Positions 1-12,326 are shown, counted from the stretch's first letter. The stretch: 64,000 nt of DNA from Episyrphus balteatus (GCF_945859705.1 NC_079134.1:87993664-88057663), one strand, 5' to 3'. The notes: generated by a model from the letters alone, not told the origin. Translations and numbers: made by a program.

Positions 1-281
1 TCCACAAATATTAAATCAAGAATGCGACTTAAATCATTTTTTAGAGAGTTAATTTGTATTAAATCGTATTGACTCAAGAAATCAACAATAGATGATTCAA
101 TTTCGGTTGTAACATCAAAAGGAATTAAATATTTTTCCTCGGAGTCTAAAATCCATTTAACATTTCCAATATTAAAATCACCAGCGAAAACAATGTGCTG
201 GGAGTTATTTAAATTATCTAAAATTATTTTAGAATTGAGCAAATGTAAATTATAAAACTCTAATGAGCTCTTAGGCGGTTA
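1..281 (-). pseudogene. Non-LTR retrotransposon endonuclease domain, distal fragment
   Basis: Read on the minus strand, this stretch encodes an AP-type endonuclease core. The motif HIVFAGDFNIGN is followed by a segment ending ILDLIFV, typical of the apurinic endonuclease domain at the start of ORF2 in Jockey- or CR1-type elements, which nicks target DNA. The frame runs off the window start. It continues upstream (higher coordinates) in 1721..1953, but FB1 splits the two pieces. The element family is inferred only as far as a non-LTR element with an AP endonuclease. The LOA and Jockey elements elsewhere in the window are not obvious near relatives. Confidence 0.75.
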
Positions 282-1720
282 GACCAGTGCCGATGCCTTC
301 AAAAACATTAAAAAGTACAAAAAAATCATAGTAGGATGAAACCCATTGGAAAACGAGGGGAATATGATAAGAATGAAAGGAAAAATAAATTACGGGCGAG
401 CCGAGTTCGGGAAGTGGGTGGGTTGAGTTTTTAATGGTAAAAAATGGTGTATCTCGATTTCCGGCAAAACTACAAATCCTATAGAAAAAAGTTGTATGGC
501 AAAGTTGTAGGTAATAAAAAGATCTACAACTTTTGTATCAACAATTTTCTCACATAACCTCAAAATTTATGTAAAAAATTAAAAAAACCGAGTTTTTGGT
601 TTTTTATTTTTATCTTTTTCAAAAATAAAAATTTTTCTACGAAATTTGATGAAAACTTACCTTATTATGTCCCAAATACACTGTAATTTATTTGATTTAA
701 AATATTAATTTGTTCACCTTATTTTGACTTAATACCAAAAAACACCCTAATTTTCAATCGAAAATTCACGTGTCAAAATATCAGCTTTTTTCAAAAAGTC
801 GGTGGGCATTGCGTTCGTTAAAATGTCTATTTTCTGATGGTGTAAGAAAAATTTTACATTAGTATACTATAGAACATGTTCTAGTAAAATTCAAAAAATT
901 AAAAAAGCTTGAATTCGAAAAAAAATGTTTATCATTGTTTACAATGTTGGCCTATTTATTCAAATTTACACTTTAATTACCCAAAAAACGTAAGATTAAT
1001 CAATGTTCCATGAGATCTTACGTTTTTTGAGTAATTTAAGTGTAAATTTGAATAAATAGGCCAAAATTGTAAACAATGATAAACATTTTTTTTCGAATTC
1101 AAGCTTTTTTAATTTTTTGAATTTTACTAGAACATGTTCTATAGTATACTAATGTAAAATTTTTTTTACACCATCAGAAAAAAGACATTTTAACGAACGC
1201 AAGGCCCACCGAGTTTTTGAAAAAAGCTGATATTTTGACACGTGAATTTTCGATTGAAAATTAGGGTGTTTTTTTGGTATTAAGTCAAAATAAGGTGAAC
1301 AAATTAATATTTTAAATCAAATAAATTACAGTGTATTTGGGACATAATAAGGTAGGTTTTCACCAAATTTCGTAGAAAAATTTTTGTTTTTGAAAAAGAT
1401 AAAAATAAAAAACCAAAAACTCGGTTTTTTGAATTTTTTACATAAATTTTGAGGTTATGTGAGAAAATTGTTGATACAAAAGGTGTAGATCTTTTTATTA
1501 CCTACAACTTTGCCATACAGCTTTTTTCTATAGGACTTGTAGTTTTGCCGGAAATCGAGATACACCATTTTTTACCATTAAAAACTCAACCCACCCACTT
1601 CCCGAACTCGGCTCGCCCGTAATTTATTTTTCCTTTAATTTTCATCATATTCACCTCCTTTTCCAATGGGTTTCATTCTACTATGATTTTTTTTGGTTTC
1701 AAAAATTATCGACCCTGGTC
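282..1720. mobile_element. Foldback element FB1 (long inverted repeat, TA-flanked)
   Basis: Two arms of roughly 710 bp are near-perfect reverse complements that meet at about position 1005. The outer ends read GACCAG and CTGGTC, and a TA dinucleotide flanks each end (280-281 and 1721-1722), as expected for Tc1/mariner-type integration. There is no transposase frame, so it is non-autonomous. It interrupts the minus-strand endonuclease fragment, whose reading resumes on the other side. Transcription through it would give a hairpin RNA. Confidence 0.9.
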
Positions 1721-1953
1721 TATAAATCTTCTGTTTCCTTAAAACTGTGCTGTAATGTTGAAATTGATTTTTTGAAACCATAGAGTGCTCCGTCTGATGC
1801 TCTACCTCTCGTCGCTTCGTTTCTTTTCACAGCTCCTATCCAACATAACTCATAATCCGAAAAAAATTCTTCGAAGTATTTTTGGTTTTTCTGCATGATA
1901 TGCGTTTCAAAAAGGAAACATATTTCAAAAGTATTGACATATATAAAAATCAC
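1721..1953 (-). pseudogene. Non-LTR retrotransposon endonuclease domain, proximal fragment
   Basis: This is the N-terminal part of the endonuclease interrupted by FB1. It includes ETHIMQKN and a run ending RASDGALYGFKKS, which resembles the segment between the catalytic Glu and the next strand of AP endonucleases in insect non-LTR elements. The first Met at 1953 may not be native because upstream sequence is AT-rich and degraded. With 1..281 it forms one domain broken by a transposon. Confidence 0.7.
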
Positions 1954-2280
1954 AATATATTTTTTTGTTTGATATATAATCCATTGATATTATAGCTTAA
2001 AATTTTAATTTTCTTATAACTAAAAATTTTTTCAAAATTCTGGGTGACTAGTAAATCCTAGTAAGAACTCGGCCCTACATGCCCTGCATCAATGTGCCCT
2101 GCATTACCGACATGGTTTGTTGAAGTTTGTGGTTGACAAATGACTGATGGCATGTGGATGACAGGTTATTTTTTTGAGTTGTGAAATTTTCTCGCTGCAA
2201 ATTAATTTTATATTGCGTAAAAAGTACACTTAATCCATCTAATATCCCGCACATTAATCATCGTTCCAGGAGAAATAATG
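1954..2280. other. Unassigned AT-rich spacer between two non-LTR fragments
   Basis: No convincing coding frame or repeat boundary is seen here. A short imperfect repetition (CCTGCATCAATGTGCCCTGCAT) lies near 2090. It separates the minus-strand endonuclease fragment from the plus-strand LOA composite and probably holds degraded ends of one or both. Confidence 0.5.
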
Positions 2281-3578
2281 CTCATCAATGCGCAATTTAT
2301 CATCCACCAAGCTGACTTTGCCTCAGAAACGGAGGACCTTAATGCCACAGTGGTGGAGGTTGATCGTACTGGTTGTAGCCATGCTGCAGGTAGTACAGAT
2401 TAATCTCCAACACTCCATAAAGGCTTCGGCGCCCTTCTTCTCCGACTAAGCAAGTCCGGAGAGGATATAGTCCTGATCCAGGAACCTTGGACTGTTAAAT
2501 CCTTGGTGAGAGGATTCGGGACGAAAGATTATTCTCTGCTGTATGTGACGGATAAAGGTGAGTCTAGATCCTGCATACTAGCAAAGAAAACACTAACAGT
2601 ATTTTGACTACCTAATTACAGCGATCGTGATATCACAACCGCTAGACTACAGACCGCCAAAGGAACGTATTGGATTACGTCCGCTTATCTAGGCCATGAT
2701 TGTGGGCTGCCTCCGGGAGAGACACTTGGTCGAATGATCGCAGAAGCAGCGAGTCAAAAAGTAAATCTCTTAATTGGTAGTGATGCTAATGCTCATCACA
2801 CAGTTTGGAGGAGTACTGACGTAAATGAAAGAGGTGAGTCACTTTTTGATTTTATTCTAAGTACTAGTCTCCTAATTTGTAATATTGGTAATGAACCTAC
2901 CTTTGTCACAAAGAACCGACAAGAGGTATTGGACATTACCCTTATATCACAAACAATTCACCACAAGATAAGAAATTGGACTGTATCTAATGATCACTCA
3001 TTTTCAGATGATAGGTATTTAGGTATATTCAATTCAGCCTCGAAGATGAATGTATAAAACCCATTGGTTTTCGTTACTACAGGTTGAAATATAGGGAAAC
3101 TTTCAATACCTGCTATAATAATCAGGACAATATTTTCCCTTCAAATACTGATGATCTTGACATAGAAGTCAACGATCTCACTAAAGCTCTAAACAACTCC
3201 ATGGTTAACTCTTGTCCTCTTACCACAATAAGAGGAAAGAAAAAAACGGCACTGGTGGAACAAAGAGCTTGAAACGCTCAGGAAAGACTGTAGAAAGGCT
3301 TTCAATAGGGCTACACAAACAAGAACCCATCAGACTGGGACTGAAGACTCCTCTGAAGCTTCTAGACTAAGGAAAATCTTTTCAACTAATCCAACCATGC
3401 CGAGCTCTCTAAAAGACTCAAATGGCGATTGGACTAGCTCCTATGAGGAATCACTAAACTTGCTACTAGACACTCACTTCCCTGGTAGCTCGTACTCTAT
3501 AAGTGACTTTGATCACCGATCCAACCAATTTTATCAAATTAGTTAAGATCTTATTTCCAAGGATAGACTAATATGGGC
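2281..3578 (+). pseudogene. LOA-type non-LTR ORF2, copy A: endonuclease and start of reverse transcriptase
   Basis: A likely ORF2 start ATG at 2381 reads LQVVQINLQHS, followed after a frameshift by LIQEPW and later GSDANAHHTVW and EVLDITLIS, all hallmarks of an R1/LOA-group AP endonuclease. It matches in order and spacing the intact LOA ORF2 at 25484..29104. The frame is broken by a shift near 2424, a stop near 2607 and further breaks near 3055 and 3270. Past 3300 comes the linker to the RT (SSLKDSNGDWTSSYEES), ending in RLIWA where the Jockey copy is inserted. Nonfunctional. Confidence 0.8.
3566..3578 (+). repeat. 13-bp target-site duplication, 5' side of the Jockey insertion in copy A
   Basis: GACTAATATGGGC here is repeated exactly at 4862..4874, bracketing the Jockey fragment. 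The LOA reading frame (RLIWA, then INSFDS) is continuous if the insert is removed. Confidence 0.9.
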
Positions 3579-4861
3579 TACCGTCGCATGCTTTCTGGAT
3601 GTCGAGAAAGCATTTGACAGCGTATGGATAGATGCCCTTATCCATAAACTTCATTTACTAAGCTTTCCTTTGGCAATAATTAAAATTATTTTTTCTTTTC
3701 TCTCTTCCAGAAACTTTTTTGTGCAAATCACCAATGAAAGTCATTCGAGCTGGAGTTGCTCAAGGATCCAAACTTGGCCCTTTTCTATACAGCATCCTGA
3801 CATCAGACCAACCGCCTGCAAGTGAGTGCGAGAACCTGCTTTACGCGGACGATTCACTCACATACTGCAAGTCCATCTCGCCAAACATAACTGTTCTATG
3901 TAAATGGGGTATCCGGATCAACTCATCCAAGTCGGAACTATTGTGCCTTAGACGATCAGGAGGAAGAGGCAGTCGATCGGCTGGAAGCTGCAGAAGCATC
4001 ACATTGACACTTCCAGATGGAACTAGATTGCCAGCCAAACGCAGCGCCAAGTACTTAGGAATCAACTTTAACGAGCTCCTCAGATTCAACAATCACTCCC
4101 GTTTGGTCCTCAAAAAAGCCAACTTTGCCTTCCATCGCCTTCACCCTCTGATGAAAAAAAGAACAGGATTAAGTCAACCAACGAAACTCTTGATCTACAA
4201 GCAGCTTCTGCGACCTGTCATTGCCTACAGCTTTCCGGTATGGAATACCATCTCCAAAACAGCCATGAAGGAACTACAATTGTTCAAGAGAAATATACTG
4301 AGGATGTGCACCGGACTTTACTTCGATCGACAGCGACAAAAATACTACAGAAACAAGCGACTCTACGAGGAAGCAAAAATCATACCACTGGACAAGTATC
4401 TACTTCGATCGGCGAAGATGCTTGTAGGAAATATCGCCAACCACCCCAACCAGCTGATGAGAAGAATGATAGCCCAACAACGACATCCGGAATCTAGGTA
4501 CCTTTGCGCTTTGGATATACTGGATGAGCACATAATTTCAATGGACAACGAAGAAGCAGTTAACTTTCACGCCGACACCCAGTCGGCATACTATCGTGGC
4601 TAAACGCCAATCAAACCAACCCAACTTAACCAACCCCACAACTGGACATCCGGGTCTGAACACCCCGAGGACAACCTAGTCAGCAGACTTTTTAAATTAA
4701 GTTTATCCATGTATAATATTTATTTATATTTTATAACTTAGTCATTGTATAAGGTTAGGCCCCTTCTGTGCCGACAAAATTTTATATCAATCAATGTATC
4801 TTAGAAATAAGTTAATTTTAAGTCAATTGTAAATAAAAAGTTCAATAAACTAAATTGATTT
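3579..4861 (+). mobile_element. 5'-truncated Jockey-clade element inserted in LOA copy A
   Basis: It carries the C-terminal half of a Jockey-type reverse transcriptase: FLDVEKAFDSVW (palm motif A region), AGVAQGSKLGP and LYADDSL (catalytic YADD), then the thumb (KYLGINFNELL, LLIYKQLLRPV). Coding ends at a stop at 4603, followed by a 3' UTR of about 250 bp. Copy A lacks about 14 nt present in copies B and D (near 3724), which breaks the frame. There is no RNase H, as is usual for Jockey. A CAATAAAC motif near the 3' end could serve in polyadenylation. Confidence 0.85.
3719..4603 (+). pseudogene. Jockey RT C-terminal region, copy A
   Basis: This is the open stretch of the truncated Jockey RT after the 14-nt deletion. 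It spans the AGVAQGS fingers/palm segment, the YADD box and the thumb, and ends QSAYYRG. The ATG at 3719 is not a native start, because the domain begins upstream at 3579 in another frame. It is nearly identical to the copy at 60111..61058, supporting a recent common origin of the duplicated composites. Confidence 0.8.
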
Positions 4862-4939
4862 GACTAATATGGGCAATAAACAGCTTCGATTCATAAAAAT
4901 CACCTGGGCCAGATGGTATCATACCCGAAGAATTACAAC
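4862..4939 (+). pseudogene. LOA RT fragment downstream of the Jockey insert, copy A (cut by gypsy-1)
   Basis: It reads LIWAINSFDS, a stop, then KSPGPDGIIPEELQ, the conserved RT segment that precedes the fingers in LOA ORF2. It ends abruptly at CAAC, the gypsy-1 target site, and resumes at 59601. The equivalent uninterrupted sequence is at 61321..61400. Confidence 0.85.
4936..4939 (+). repeat. Gypsy-1 target-site duplication, left copy (CAAC)
   Basis: CAAC precedes the LTR start TGTAGG and recurs at 59601..59604, directly after the far LTR end TTACA. The empty site, GAATTACAACACGTC, is preserved near 61385 in the other composite copy, so the 4-bp duplication is verified inside the window. Confidence 0.9.
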
Positions 4940-7785
4940 TGTAGGAAACGACCGTCAAATATTTCAAAAGCAATTACTCATTCTTTAAATTCTTCATGCT
5001 AAAATTCCTTATCGGAAAATTTTTTTTGAAGTCCCATCTCATTTTCTCAAAATAAGTACCATCTAACTTATAAGTTCCATTGCAGTCAACCAAAAAACAT
5101 TAACTCAACATTTAAAAAAAGAAAACAACACCAAATAAAAATTACTGACTTAAACCGATTCACGCCACAGCGGCATTGTGTATGCAGCATAAAAGCTCAG
5201 TGGGAGGATTACTCGAAATTAGCCATCCCTGTGTTTCGAACTAACCATGCCAAAAAACTTTCGCATTTCCTCTTTTACCCCATTCGGCGCCATTCCATTC
5301 GAAAAGGAAAATTAAGTGGTGTCATCAATTTTTATTCTCGATCTTTCCAAACCGAACCGCCATCGAAGTGAGTAGAAAAGTTATAAAAAAGAAAAAATTT
5401 TACACATCACCCAAATTGGTGAAAAAAATTAAAAATTGTGACAAATAATAAGAACTGAAGTATCAAGAAAATAGAAAAAAGGAAAATAAAGTTAAATAAT
5501 CGATTTAATTGAGCAAAAGAAATAAAACAAAAAAAAAAAAAAACTTATAGGGTGAACCCCATCATCCAAAAATCCACTGTCCAGGGAGGACGCGGTAGAA
5601 GCAATCCCCCATTCTGAATCTGTAAGTACTTCAGTGAATCCAAAAAAAAAAACAAAAAAACAAAAAAAAAAAACATCACAGAAAAGGTTCTTTTATCAGC
5701 GCCCACCGGCATCCTAATAGCGATACTGGTTTGGTCAATCATCCCTTGGTTCGACTGACATTCCAGTACATACGTTCCAGAATTGCGGAACGACGAGAGT
5801 TAATTCTCGAGTCATCTTCTCCACCTCTCGGAGATATTTTTTTTGCTCAAAAGTCTTGATCGCAGAAGATTCTGGTAAGAAATAGAGTTTATTTAATTAT
5901 AGGTCATACTAATGACACACATTAACTTTCCATTTAGCCAGCCATCCAGAGTTATATAACTCTAACTCTTTTCTTGACTCACTATTCGTGAGAGTAAAAG
6001 TAGTTAGGACCTAATTTCAAATCCCATCAACGGTGACACAACAGTTAAGTCACTCGGACGTTCCTTGGTTGATCTTCGTTGATCTGGGCAAAAATCTTAA
6101 ACCCACGAGCCAAGATATCAAAGGATCGTATAAAAGAACGACCCATATAGGTTTCTCTTGTCTCCGAAAGGCAATCGAAAGCTGCTTGAAACAAGTGCCT
6201 AGGTAAGGAAACATTTGATAGATTCATCGACGGGGCGTATTTAACTAATCCATTTGTATTTTTGAACCCATATAGGATTATAAGATTCTTATCTTGAGTC
6301 AACGAAATTTCATTGTTCGAAGAAATCGAAAAACGACTGCGGTTACTCTTCGAGCCATTGAATAGCTCCGACGACGAACCAGGACGAGGTCCTTAGAAAT
6401 AATTGTTGCTGGAATTAAATAATCATCAGGCCAAAAAAAAACAAAATCAAAAAAGTGAACAGCACAAATTCCAATAAATTAAATAGGATTTAAGGTAATC
6501 GAGATAGTCCAGGGGTTGATCTTAAAAAAAAGAAAAGTGCAGTGCCTATATAAAAAAAAAAAGAAAATTAAAAGGTTAGGTAAAGATAAAATTAAAATCT
6601 GAAAAAAAGGTGAATTAGTTAAATTAAAGCTGAAAAAAAGAAAAGAATACAAAAGAAGGATTAATTCTATTGAAAAGAAAAAGATAATCTAAATTTTGAA
6701 AAATAAAAGTGAAAATTTATTAAATATTGAGATTAGTTAAACTAAAAAGAAAACTAATTAGAATCTGAAAAGATAATATCAATTTGATTAATAAAATATA
6801 AAAAGAAGAATTAGAGATTTGAAAATAAAGTTTTTTTTTTGAACACTATTGCTTCTAATACGTACTGATTGAAATTTGATTAATGAAAATAAAAGCTAAT
6901 AATTTTGATTTGATAAAAAAAAAATCAAGTTTGATTAAAGTTTTTTTTTTTTTGATTAAGTGGAATTCGATAATAAAATTATATTTTTTTTTGCAAAGTA
7001 TTTTACGATAAGCACATACAAATAGTGAAGTTGAAAAGGATTCGTATTTAAATTTTATAGAAGCAAAAGTGTCGAAAGATAGAAATAAGGCTTTTAAGTT
7101 TTTTTTTTTTGAACAAAGATTTTGGTAGATTAACAGATACACCAACATCATGCTGAGCACATCATCGATTTGTTTTGGTAAGTCTATTTAAATTTTATAT
7201 CATTGCATAAATATTTTCATACAACATAAATTTAATATACTTACATAAATTTAAACTAAAAATGCAAAACTAATGATAAGTCAAAATTAAAAACGATAAA
7301 GAGCGAGGAGCTTACTTCAAGAACTTTTGAAGAACTCCGAATGGGTTGGGTTTATATAGTTTATAAATTAAAACATTTTGATTTTTGTTGTTGGGAGGAT
7401 ACAATTCGATGAGTTCTTGGGTTGTTGAGGATAAATTAACAAAAAAATATAGTTTTGAATAATTTTTTTTTGATCGATGAATGGAGATGAGATTTAATAA
7501 TTTTTTTTTGATTTCTTGATTGTTTAAGATAATTTTGATAATTTTAAGTGACATTTTTTTAGTCTTTAGTCTTTAGTTCTTTAGTCTTCATAGGTCTTTT
7601 TTGATCTATGGCTGAAAGGGAATTCGGTCTGGTGGAATAATTTAGAAGATTAGTTTAAAAGATTCTCTCGTTCGTAAAGAAATTAACAATGCAAGTGAAC
7701 AGTCTCAACCTATACTCAAAGTATACAAAGTATTCAAAGTTTTCAAAGTTTAAAAGAATTAATATTAAAAAGTATGTACGTTACA
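4940..7785 (+). repeat. Gypsy-1 5' LTR (2846 bp)
   Basis: It starts TGTAGGAAACG and ends GTACGTTACA (TG...CA). Its first 600 bp recur at 16233..16831 and the remainder from 5589 on recurs at 56481..59600, all in direct orientation. It is rich in A and T homopolymers. Short frames inside it (for example 6045..6302 on minus) have no recognisable domain and are probably chance. Relative to the 3' LTR it lacks a block of about 220 bp (after about 7133) and one of about 730 bp (after about 7560). Confidence 0.9.
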
Positions 7786-8930
7786 GATGGTGCCCAACGT
7801 GGGGCCCGAAATTATTGACCGATTTTTTTTGTTAGGATCAGTTAGAGAAAGTTAATAAAATTTTTTTGTCATAATTCAAATTTTTTTAAAGTTTTGTTTG
7901 AAGTTAGAAATTTTGTTTCCTGGTGTAAATATCACCTAGACGTAACAAGTAGCCAGTGTTGGCCGAGGTGTTAGATTTTTTTTTATTGTCAGATGCCTGT
8001 ATGTTGTAACATGGTGTGCTGTTATGTCTTACACCTCAATCTTGTATTCTTCAATGTCCGTGCTTAGAGTATTTAGATTTTTGAGTAGTTGATAGCAGTG
8101 AAGAAGAGCAAGTTTATAGGAACGCAGTTTTGATTGTGAATTATTTTGTTTTCTCAGTGAATATCAAGATTCTTGTCCGGCAGATTAAGGATAAGTTACC
8201 TGATCTGTGACTGCTGCGAGGACTTGAAATTATTTGAGTAGGAACAATATTTCCACAATTTGATTCAACATATTAACATTTCATTATGATCTCACATTTT
8301 TATTTCAATCTCGTCTAAAAACATAAATGAAATCTTTTCGTTATCCGGTAAGCTAAGGACATAATTAGATTCTGGCTTTAACTAGTTGTTTCGTTGGGAT
8401 AGAATAAATGATTTTTAAGATGATGATTTGATTTTGAGTGACATATATACTTAAAGTTAAAATGATTTAATTGGTATTAAATTTTTTTTTAATCTAAAAA
8501 ATTTTTTCCCAAGGAAGAGCATTACAGAATCTTTTTTAGATTCGATGCTCTCTTCACACCCTGATTTCATTCCCCAGATGCGTTCATGAAAAATAAGTTT
8601 ACAAATAGTTTTGATATTATTAGTTGATATAAAACCAAAGTTTTTATTGTTTTTGGTAAAGTCAAAGACAGAGTTTAAAGTTTTTTTTTTGAAGTTAAGT
8701 TTTTTTTTTAAATTTTTTTTTGAGATTCTTTTCGAGTTAGTAAGGACATATTTTTTTTTTGGAATTGAATAGACCCTTAAAGAGAAGAAGTATTAAAAGT
8801 AAATATTTTTTTTTATTACTTAAAAATTAACTACACGTTTAATTATAAACTTTCGAGTTAAGTACGTCGAAATAGATATTTAGCTAGAAAACCAAGTTAA
8901 AGTCCTTTAATTTTTTTTTAAATTTTCACA
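7786..8930 (+). other. Gypsy-1 leader region with a hairpin
   Basis: This is a 1.1-kb untranslated leader between the LTR and gag, AT-rich with many T-runs. An imperfect stem-loop lies at 8517..8550 (GAGCAT pairs with ATGCTC, then GAATC with GATTC). It could be a packaging or dimerisation signal, which is only inference from position. No coding frame is seen. Confidence 0.6.
7788..7805 (+). promoter_or_regulatory. Gypsy-1 primer-binding site
   Basis: TGGTGCCCAACGTGGGGC begins two bases after the 5' LTR end. It starts with TGG, complementary to the CCA end of a tRNA, the expected position and form of a minus-strand primer site. The tRNA species was not assigned. Confidence 0.75.
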
Positions 8931-9986
8931 ATGGGCGGTAGAGGTCGTCGCAGAAACTCTCGTGAAAAAAGAGCGAGGGAGCGATCGCTTTCGACTAACG
9001 GTGAAAGAGAACATGTAGTAGTAGATCGAGATGTACCGACAGGCTCAGGTACTAATGCTACGGGGGTTCAAAACGAGTCACATAACCAGGACACAACTGA
9101 TAACATGACAGCTTCTAGTCCTAAGAACGGTTATACCTCCAAGGATGCCGAACATTTTGAGGCATTCATACAAGATGTAGTTACAGCTACGATAGGTCTT
9201 AATCGTACCGAGGACCAGCGTTTTATACGAGATGAGTTGAGCAGGACCACTAGAGATTTGATGGCCCATGTAGGGGCAATAGTAAGGGAAACTCTTGCTA
9301 ATATTACTCCGGCTCCCCCGCTTAACACTCAAAATCCTAGGAATTTGTGTGATGCGACTACACCAGTAGGACAACCTATTGGAAGTCATTCCGAACAGCA
9401 AAATGCAAATAACCCTATTTCGAATCCAGCCTATCCAACAATTGGGCAAAGTGTTCATCCAGTGGATATGGCTCGCGGCTCAAACGTCGACAACTTTTTC
9501 GCTCAATTGAGCAATCTTAATTTGAATGTTTCGCCTCTAGATTCAAATCAAACCAATCCACCACCAGCTTCAGCACCATCTCCTTCTATGTCAGTATTGC
9601 GTTTCCCACACTACCATAAATGGGGCGTCAAGTTTGATCACAAAAACATGTCTATAGACGATTTATTATTCCGTCTAGAAAAAGTTAAGGACAGTTACAA
9701 TGTAACATGGGTCGAAGTTGTGCAAAATTTTCACCATTTTATTAGTGGCCGTGTGGAAACGTGGTACTGGATGTTCTTGAAGAACAATCCCCGTGCAAAT
9801 TAGGCAACGTTACGTTTAGCTCTTATTGAGCAATACAGAGGTTTAGAGACAGATAGCGAATTAACACGAAAAATGATAGATCGAAAGCAATTGCCGAACG
9901 AGAGTTTCGACGATTTTTATGATGACCTTATAAAGTTAAATTCAAGGTTACGAGTACCAAAACCGGTCAAGGAATTAATAGAACTT
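8931..9986 (+). pseudogene. Gypsy-1 gag, 5' part
   Basis: Starts MGGRGRRRNSREKRARERS, a basic N-terminus. The ATG follows the leader and is the first long frame. A low-complexity middle is followed by a capsid-like segment (FRLEKVKDSYNVTWVEVVQNF and VETWYWMFLKNNP). A TAG at 9801 interrupts the frame just before ATLRLALIEQYRGL, most simply a mutated Trp or Gln codon; the same frame then runs on to about 9986. FB2 and its duplicated flank follow, so Gag is cut before the zinc knuckles. Nonfunctional as it stands. Confidence 0.8.
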
Positions 9987-10584
9987 ATCAAACAAAATGT
10001 GAGAAGAAGGATGGGCGAATTACACTGTGCTACAAAATAAAAAAAAAAAAAATACACCCGAGAAATAACAAAGTGTAGGCTGTTGGTATGGTCGAATAAA
10101 GCATAAAAATATTTTTGTTATATTTTTGGAACCCTCCATTTTTTTTTTATTTACAAAAAACCATTTTTACAGACCTTACGATGTAATCTATCAATATTTC
10201 AGTAATTTTTCTAACAAATCTCAATATGTTATATGTTTTTGGAAAGAGGATTTCCAGACCTTTTGAATGATGTAGAGAAGTCTATATCAAACAAAATGTG
10301 AGAAGAAGGATGGGCGAATTACACTGTGCTACAAAATAAAAAAAAAAAAAAATACACCCGAGAAATAACATAGTGTAGGCTGTTCGTATGGTCGAATAAT
10401 GCATAAAAATATTTTTGTTATATTTTTGGAACCCTCCATCTTTTTTTTATTTACAAAAAACCATTTTTACAGACCTTACGATGTAATCTATCAATATTTC
10501 AGTCATTTTTCTAACAAATCTCAATATGTTATATGTTTTTGGAAAGAGGATTTCCAGACCTTTTGAATGATGTATAGAAGTCTA
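9987..10584 (+). repeat. 299-bp direct duplication across the gag/FB2 junction
   Basis: The block starting ATCAAACAAAATGTGAG at 9987 repeats at 10286 with few changes. Each copy contains the last gag bases, a short A-rich joint (ACACTGTGCTACAAAA) and the outer FB2 end. The duplication therefore arose after FB2 inserted. Confidence 0.85.
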
Positions 10585-12322
10585 TTGTTTAAACAAAAAA
10601 AGTGTAGGTTTTTATCCCACAAATCTTGAAAAAGTGATTTTTTTCCCAATTTTTTCAACTTTACCCAATTTTTTTTGCAAAATAAGACAAACAAAAAAAT
10701 AAAGTAAGGTTATATTCTGAAAGAATATACATTTAGGCACAAATTGGCGTATTTTTATTGAATTTGACCAAAACTGCGGAATCTATGCTATTTTTTCGTA
10801 AATAGAAAATGTGGCTTTTCATGATGTGAATTGCAAGGTGCACAATAGGGTGTTCGTTATTTTAAAATAATAAGAATTTCTATACTCCTAGGATCTTATA
10901 TGGTTGGAAATAAACTAAAAAAAATATTCCCCAAGTTTCAAGTCTCTAACTTAATTCTAACCCGTGCCGCCAAGCGGTTGAAGTTTCTTATGGGAATAAC
11001 ATGGAGTTTCTTGGACCTTGTTCCATCAATTTTAAATTCCAGCCAAACCATTCGTTTAAAAAATTTAAAACTTTACAGACTCAAATTTAATAAGTGTAGC
11101 TATCATGTGAAATTTTTTTAGATTTTTAATTGTTATAATTTTAGAGATTTAGCTTGGTAAAAAAAGTCATTTTTTCAGACTTTTTCAAAAATCGCTTTTT
11201 ACCCGTTTAATGTCAAAAAATTAAAAAACATACATTTTTATTCAAAAATAAGCTTAGTATGTATATTTAAAACTTGTATTTAATTCAAAGTTATATAATT
11301 AACTAGTTTTTTATTTATTTACTACAGTACTTTTTCTTAAATCAGGAACACGTTTTTTGAATATCGATGTGACTTGAAGAATGAATACACAACAAATTTT
11401 TTATATAACTATGAATTGAATTTGCATTTTAAATATACATGCTATGCTTATTTGTAATTAAAAATGTAAGTTTCTTAAATTTTTGGCATTAAACGTTTAA
11501 AAAGCGATTTTTGAAAAAGTCTGAAAAAATGACTTTTTTACCAAGCTAAATCTCTAAAATTATAACAATTAAAAATCTGAAAAATTTTCACATGATAGCT
11601 ACACTTATTAAATTTGAGTCTGTAAAGTTTTAAATTTTTTAAACGAATAGTTTGGCTGGAATTTAAAATTGATGGAACAAGGTCCAGGAAACTCCATGTT
11701 ATTCCCATAAGAAACTTCAACCGCTTGGCGGCACGGGTTAGAATTAAGTTAGAGACTTGAAACTTGGGGAATATTTTTTTTAGTTTATTTCCAACCATAT
11801 GAGATCCTAGGAGCATAGAAATTCTTATTATTTTAAAATAACGAACACCCTATTGTGCACCTTGCAATTCACATCATGAAAAGCCACATTTTCTATTTAC
11901 CAAAAAATAGCATAGATTCCGCAGTTTTGGTCAAATTCAATAAAAAAATACGCCAATTTGTGCCTAAATGTATATTCTTTCAGAATATAACCTTACTTTA
12001 TTTTTTTGTTTGTCTTATTTTGCAAAAAAAATTGGGTAAAGTTGAAAAAATTGGGAAAAAAATCACTTTTTCAAGATTTGTGGGATAAAAACCTACACTT
12101 AATTTGTTTAAACAATAGACTTCTATACATCATTCAAAAGGTCTGGAAATCCTCTTTCCAAAAACATATAACATATTGAGATTTGTTAGAAAAATGACTG
12201 AAATATTGATAGATTACATCGTAAGGTCTGTAAAAATGGTTTTTTGTAAATAAAAAAAAAATGGAGGGTTCCAAAAATATAACAAAAATATTTTTATGCA
12301 TTATTCGACCATACGAACAGCC
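10378..12322. mobile_element. Foldback element FB2 (1.9-kb palindrome, TA-flanked)
   Basis: Arms of about 950 bp are reverse complements centred near 11345. Outer ends read GGCTGTTCG and CGAACAGCC with TA on both sides (10376-10377, 12323-12324). It carries short frames (10900..11121 and its mirror 11538..11816) that are the same arm sequence read from both sides, with no transposase similarity seen. It splits gag; the Gag frame resumes near 12327 with STHSLTEMVYV. Confidence 0.9.
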
Positions 12323-12326
12323 TACT

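Noticed and set aside
3579..4861. A single chimeric non-LTR element with an LOA endonuclease and a Jockey RT
   Set aside because: The perfect 13-bp duplication on both sides and the restored LOA frame show a Jockey insertion into LOA, not a recombinant element.
5545..7554. Short minus-strand frames within the gypsy-1 5' LTR
   Set aside because: Frames are composed of Lys/Phe/Ile-rich AT sequence, differ by indels between the two LTR copies and show no domain.
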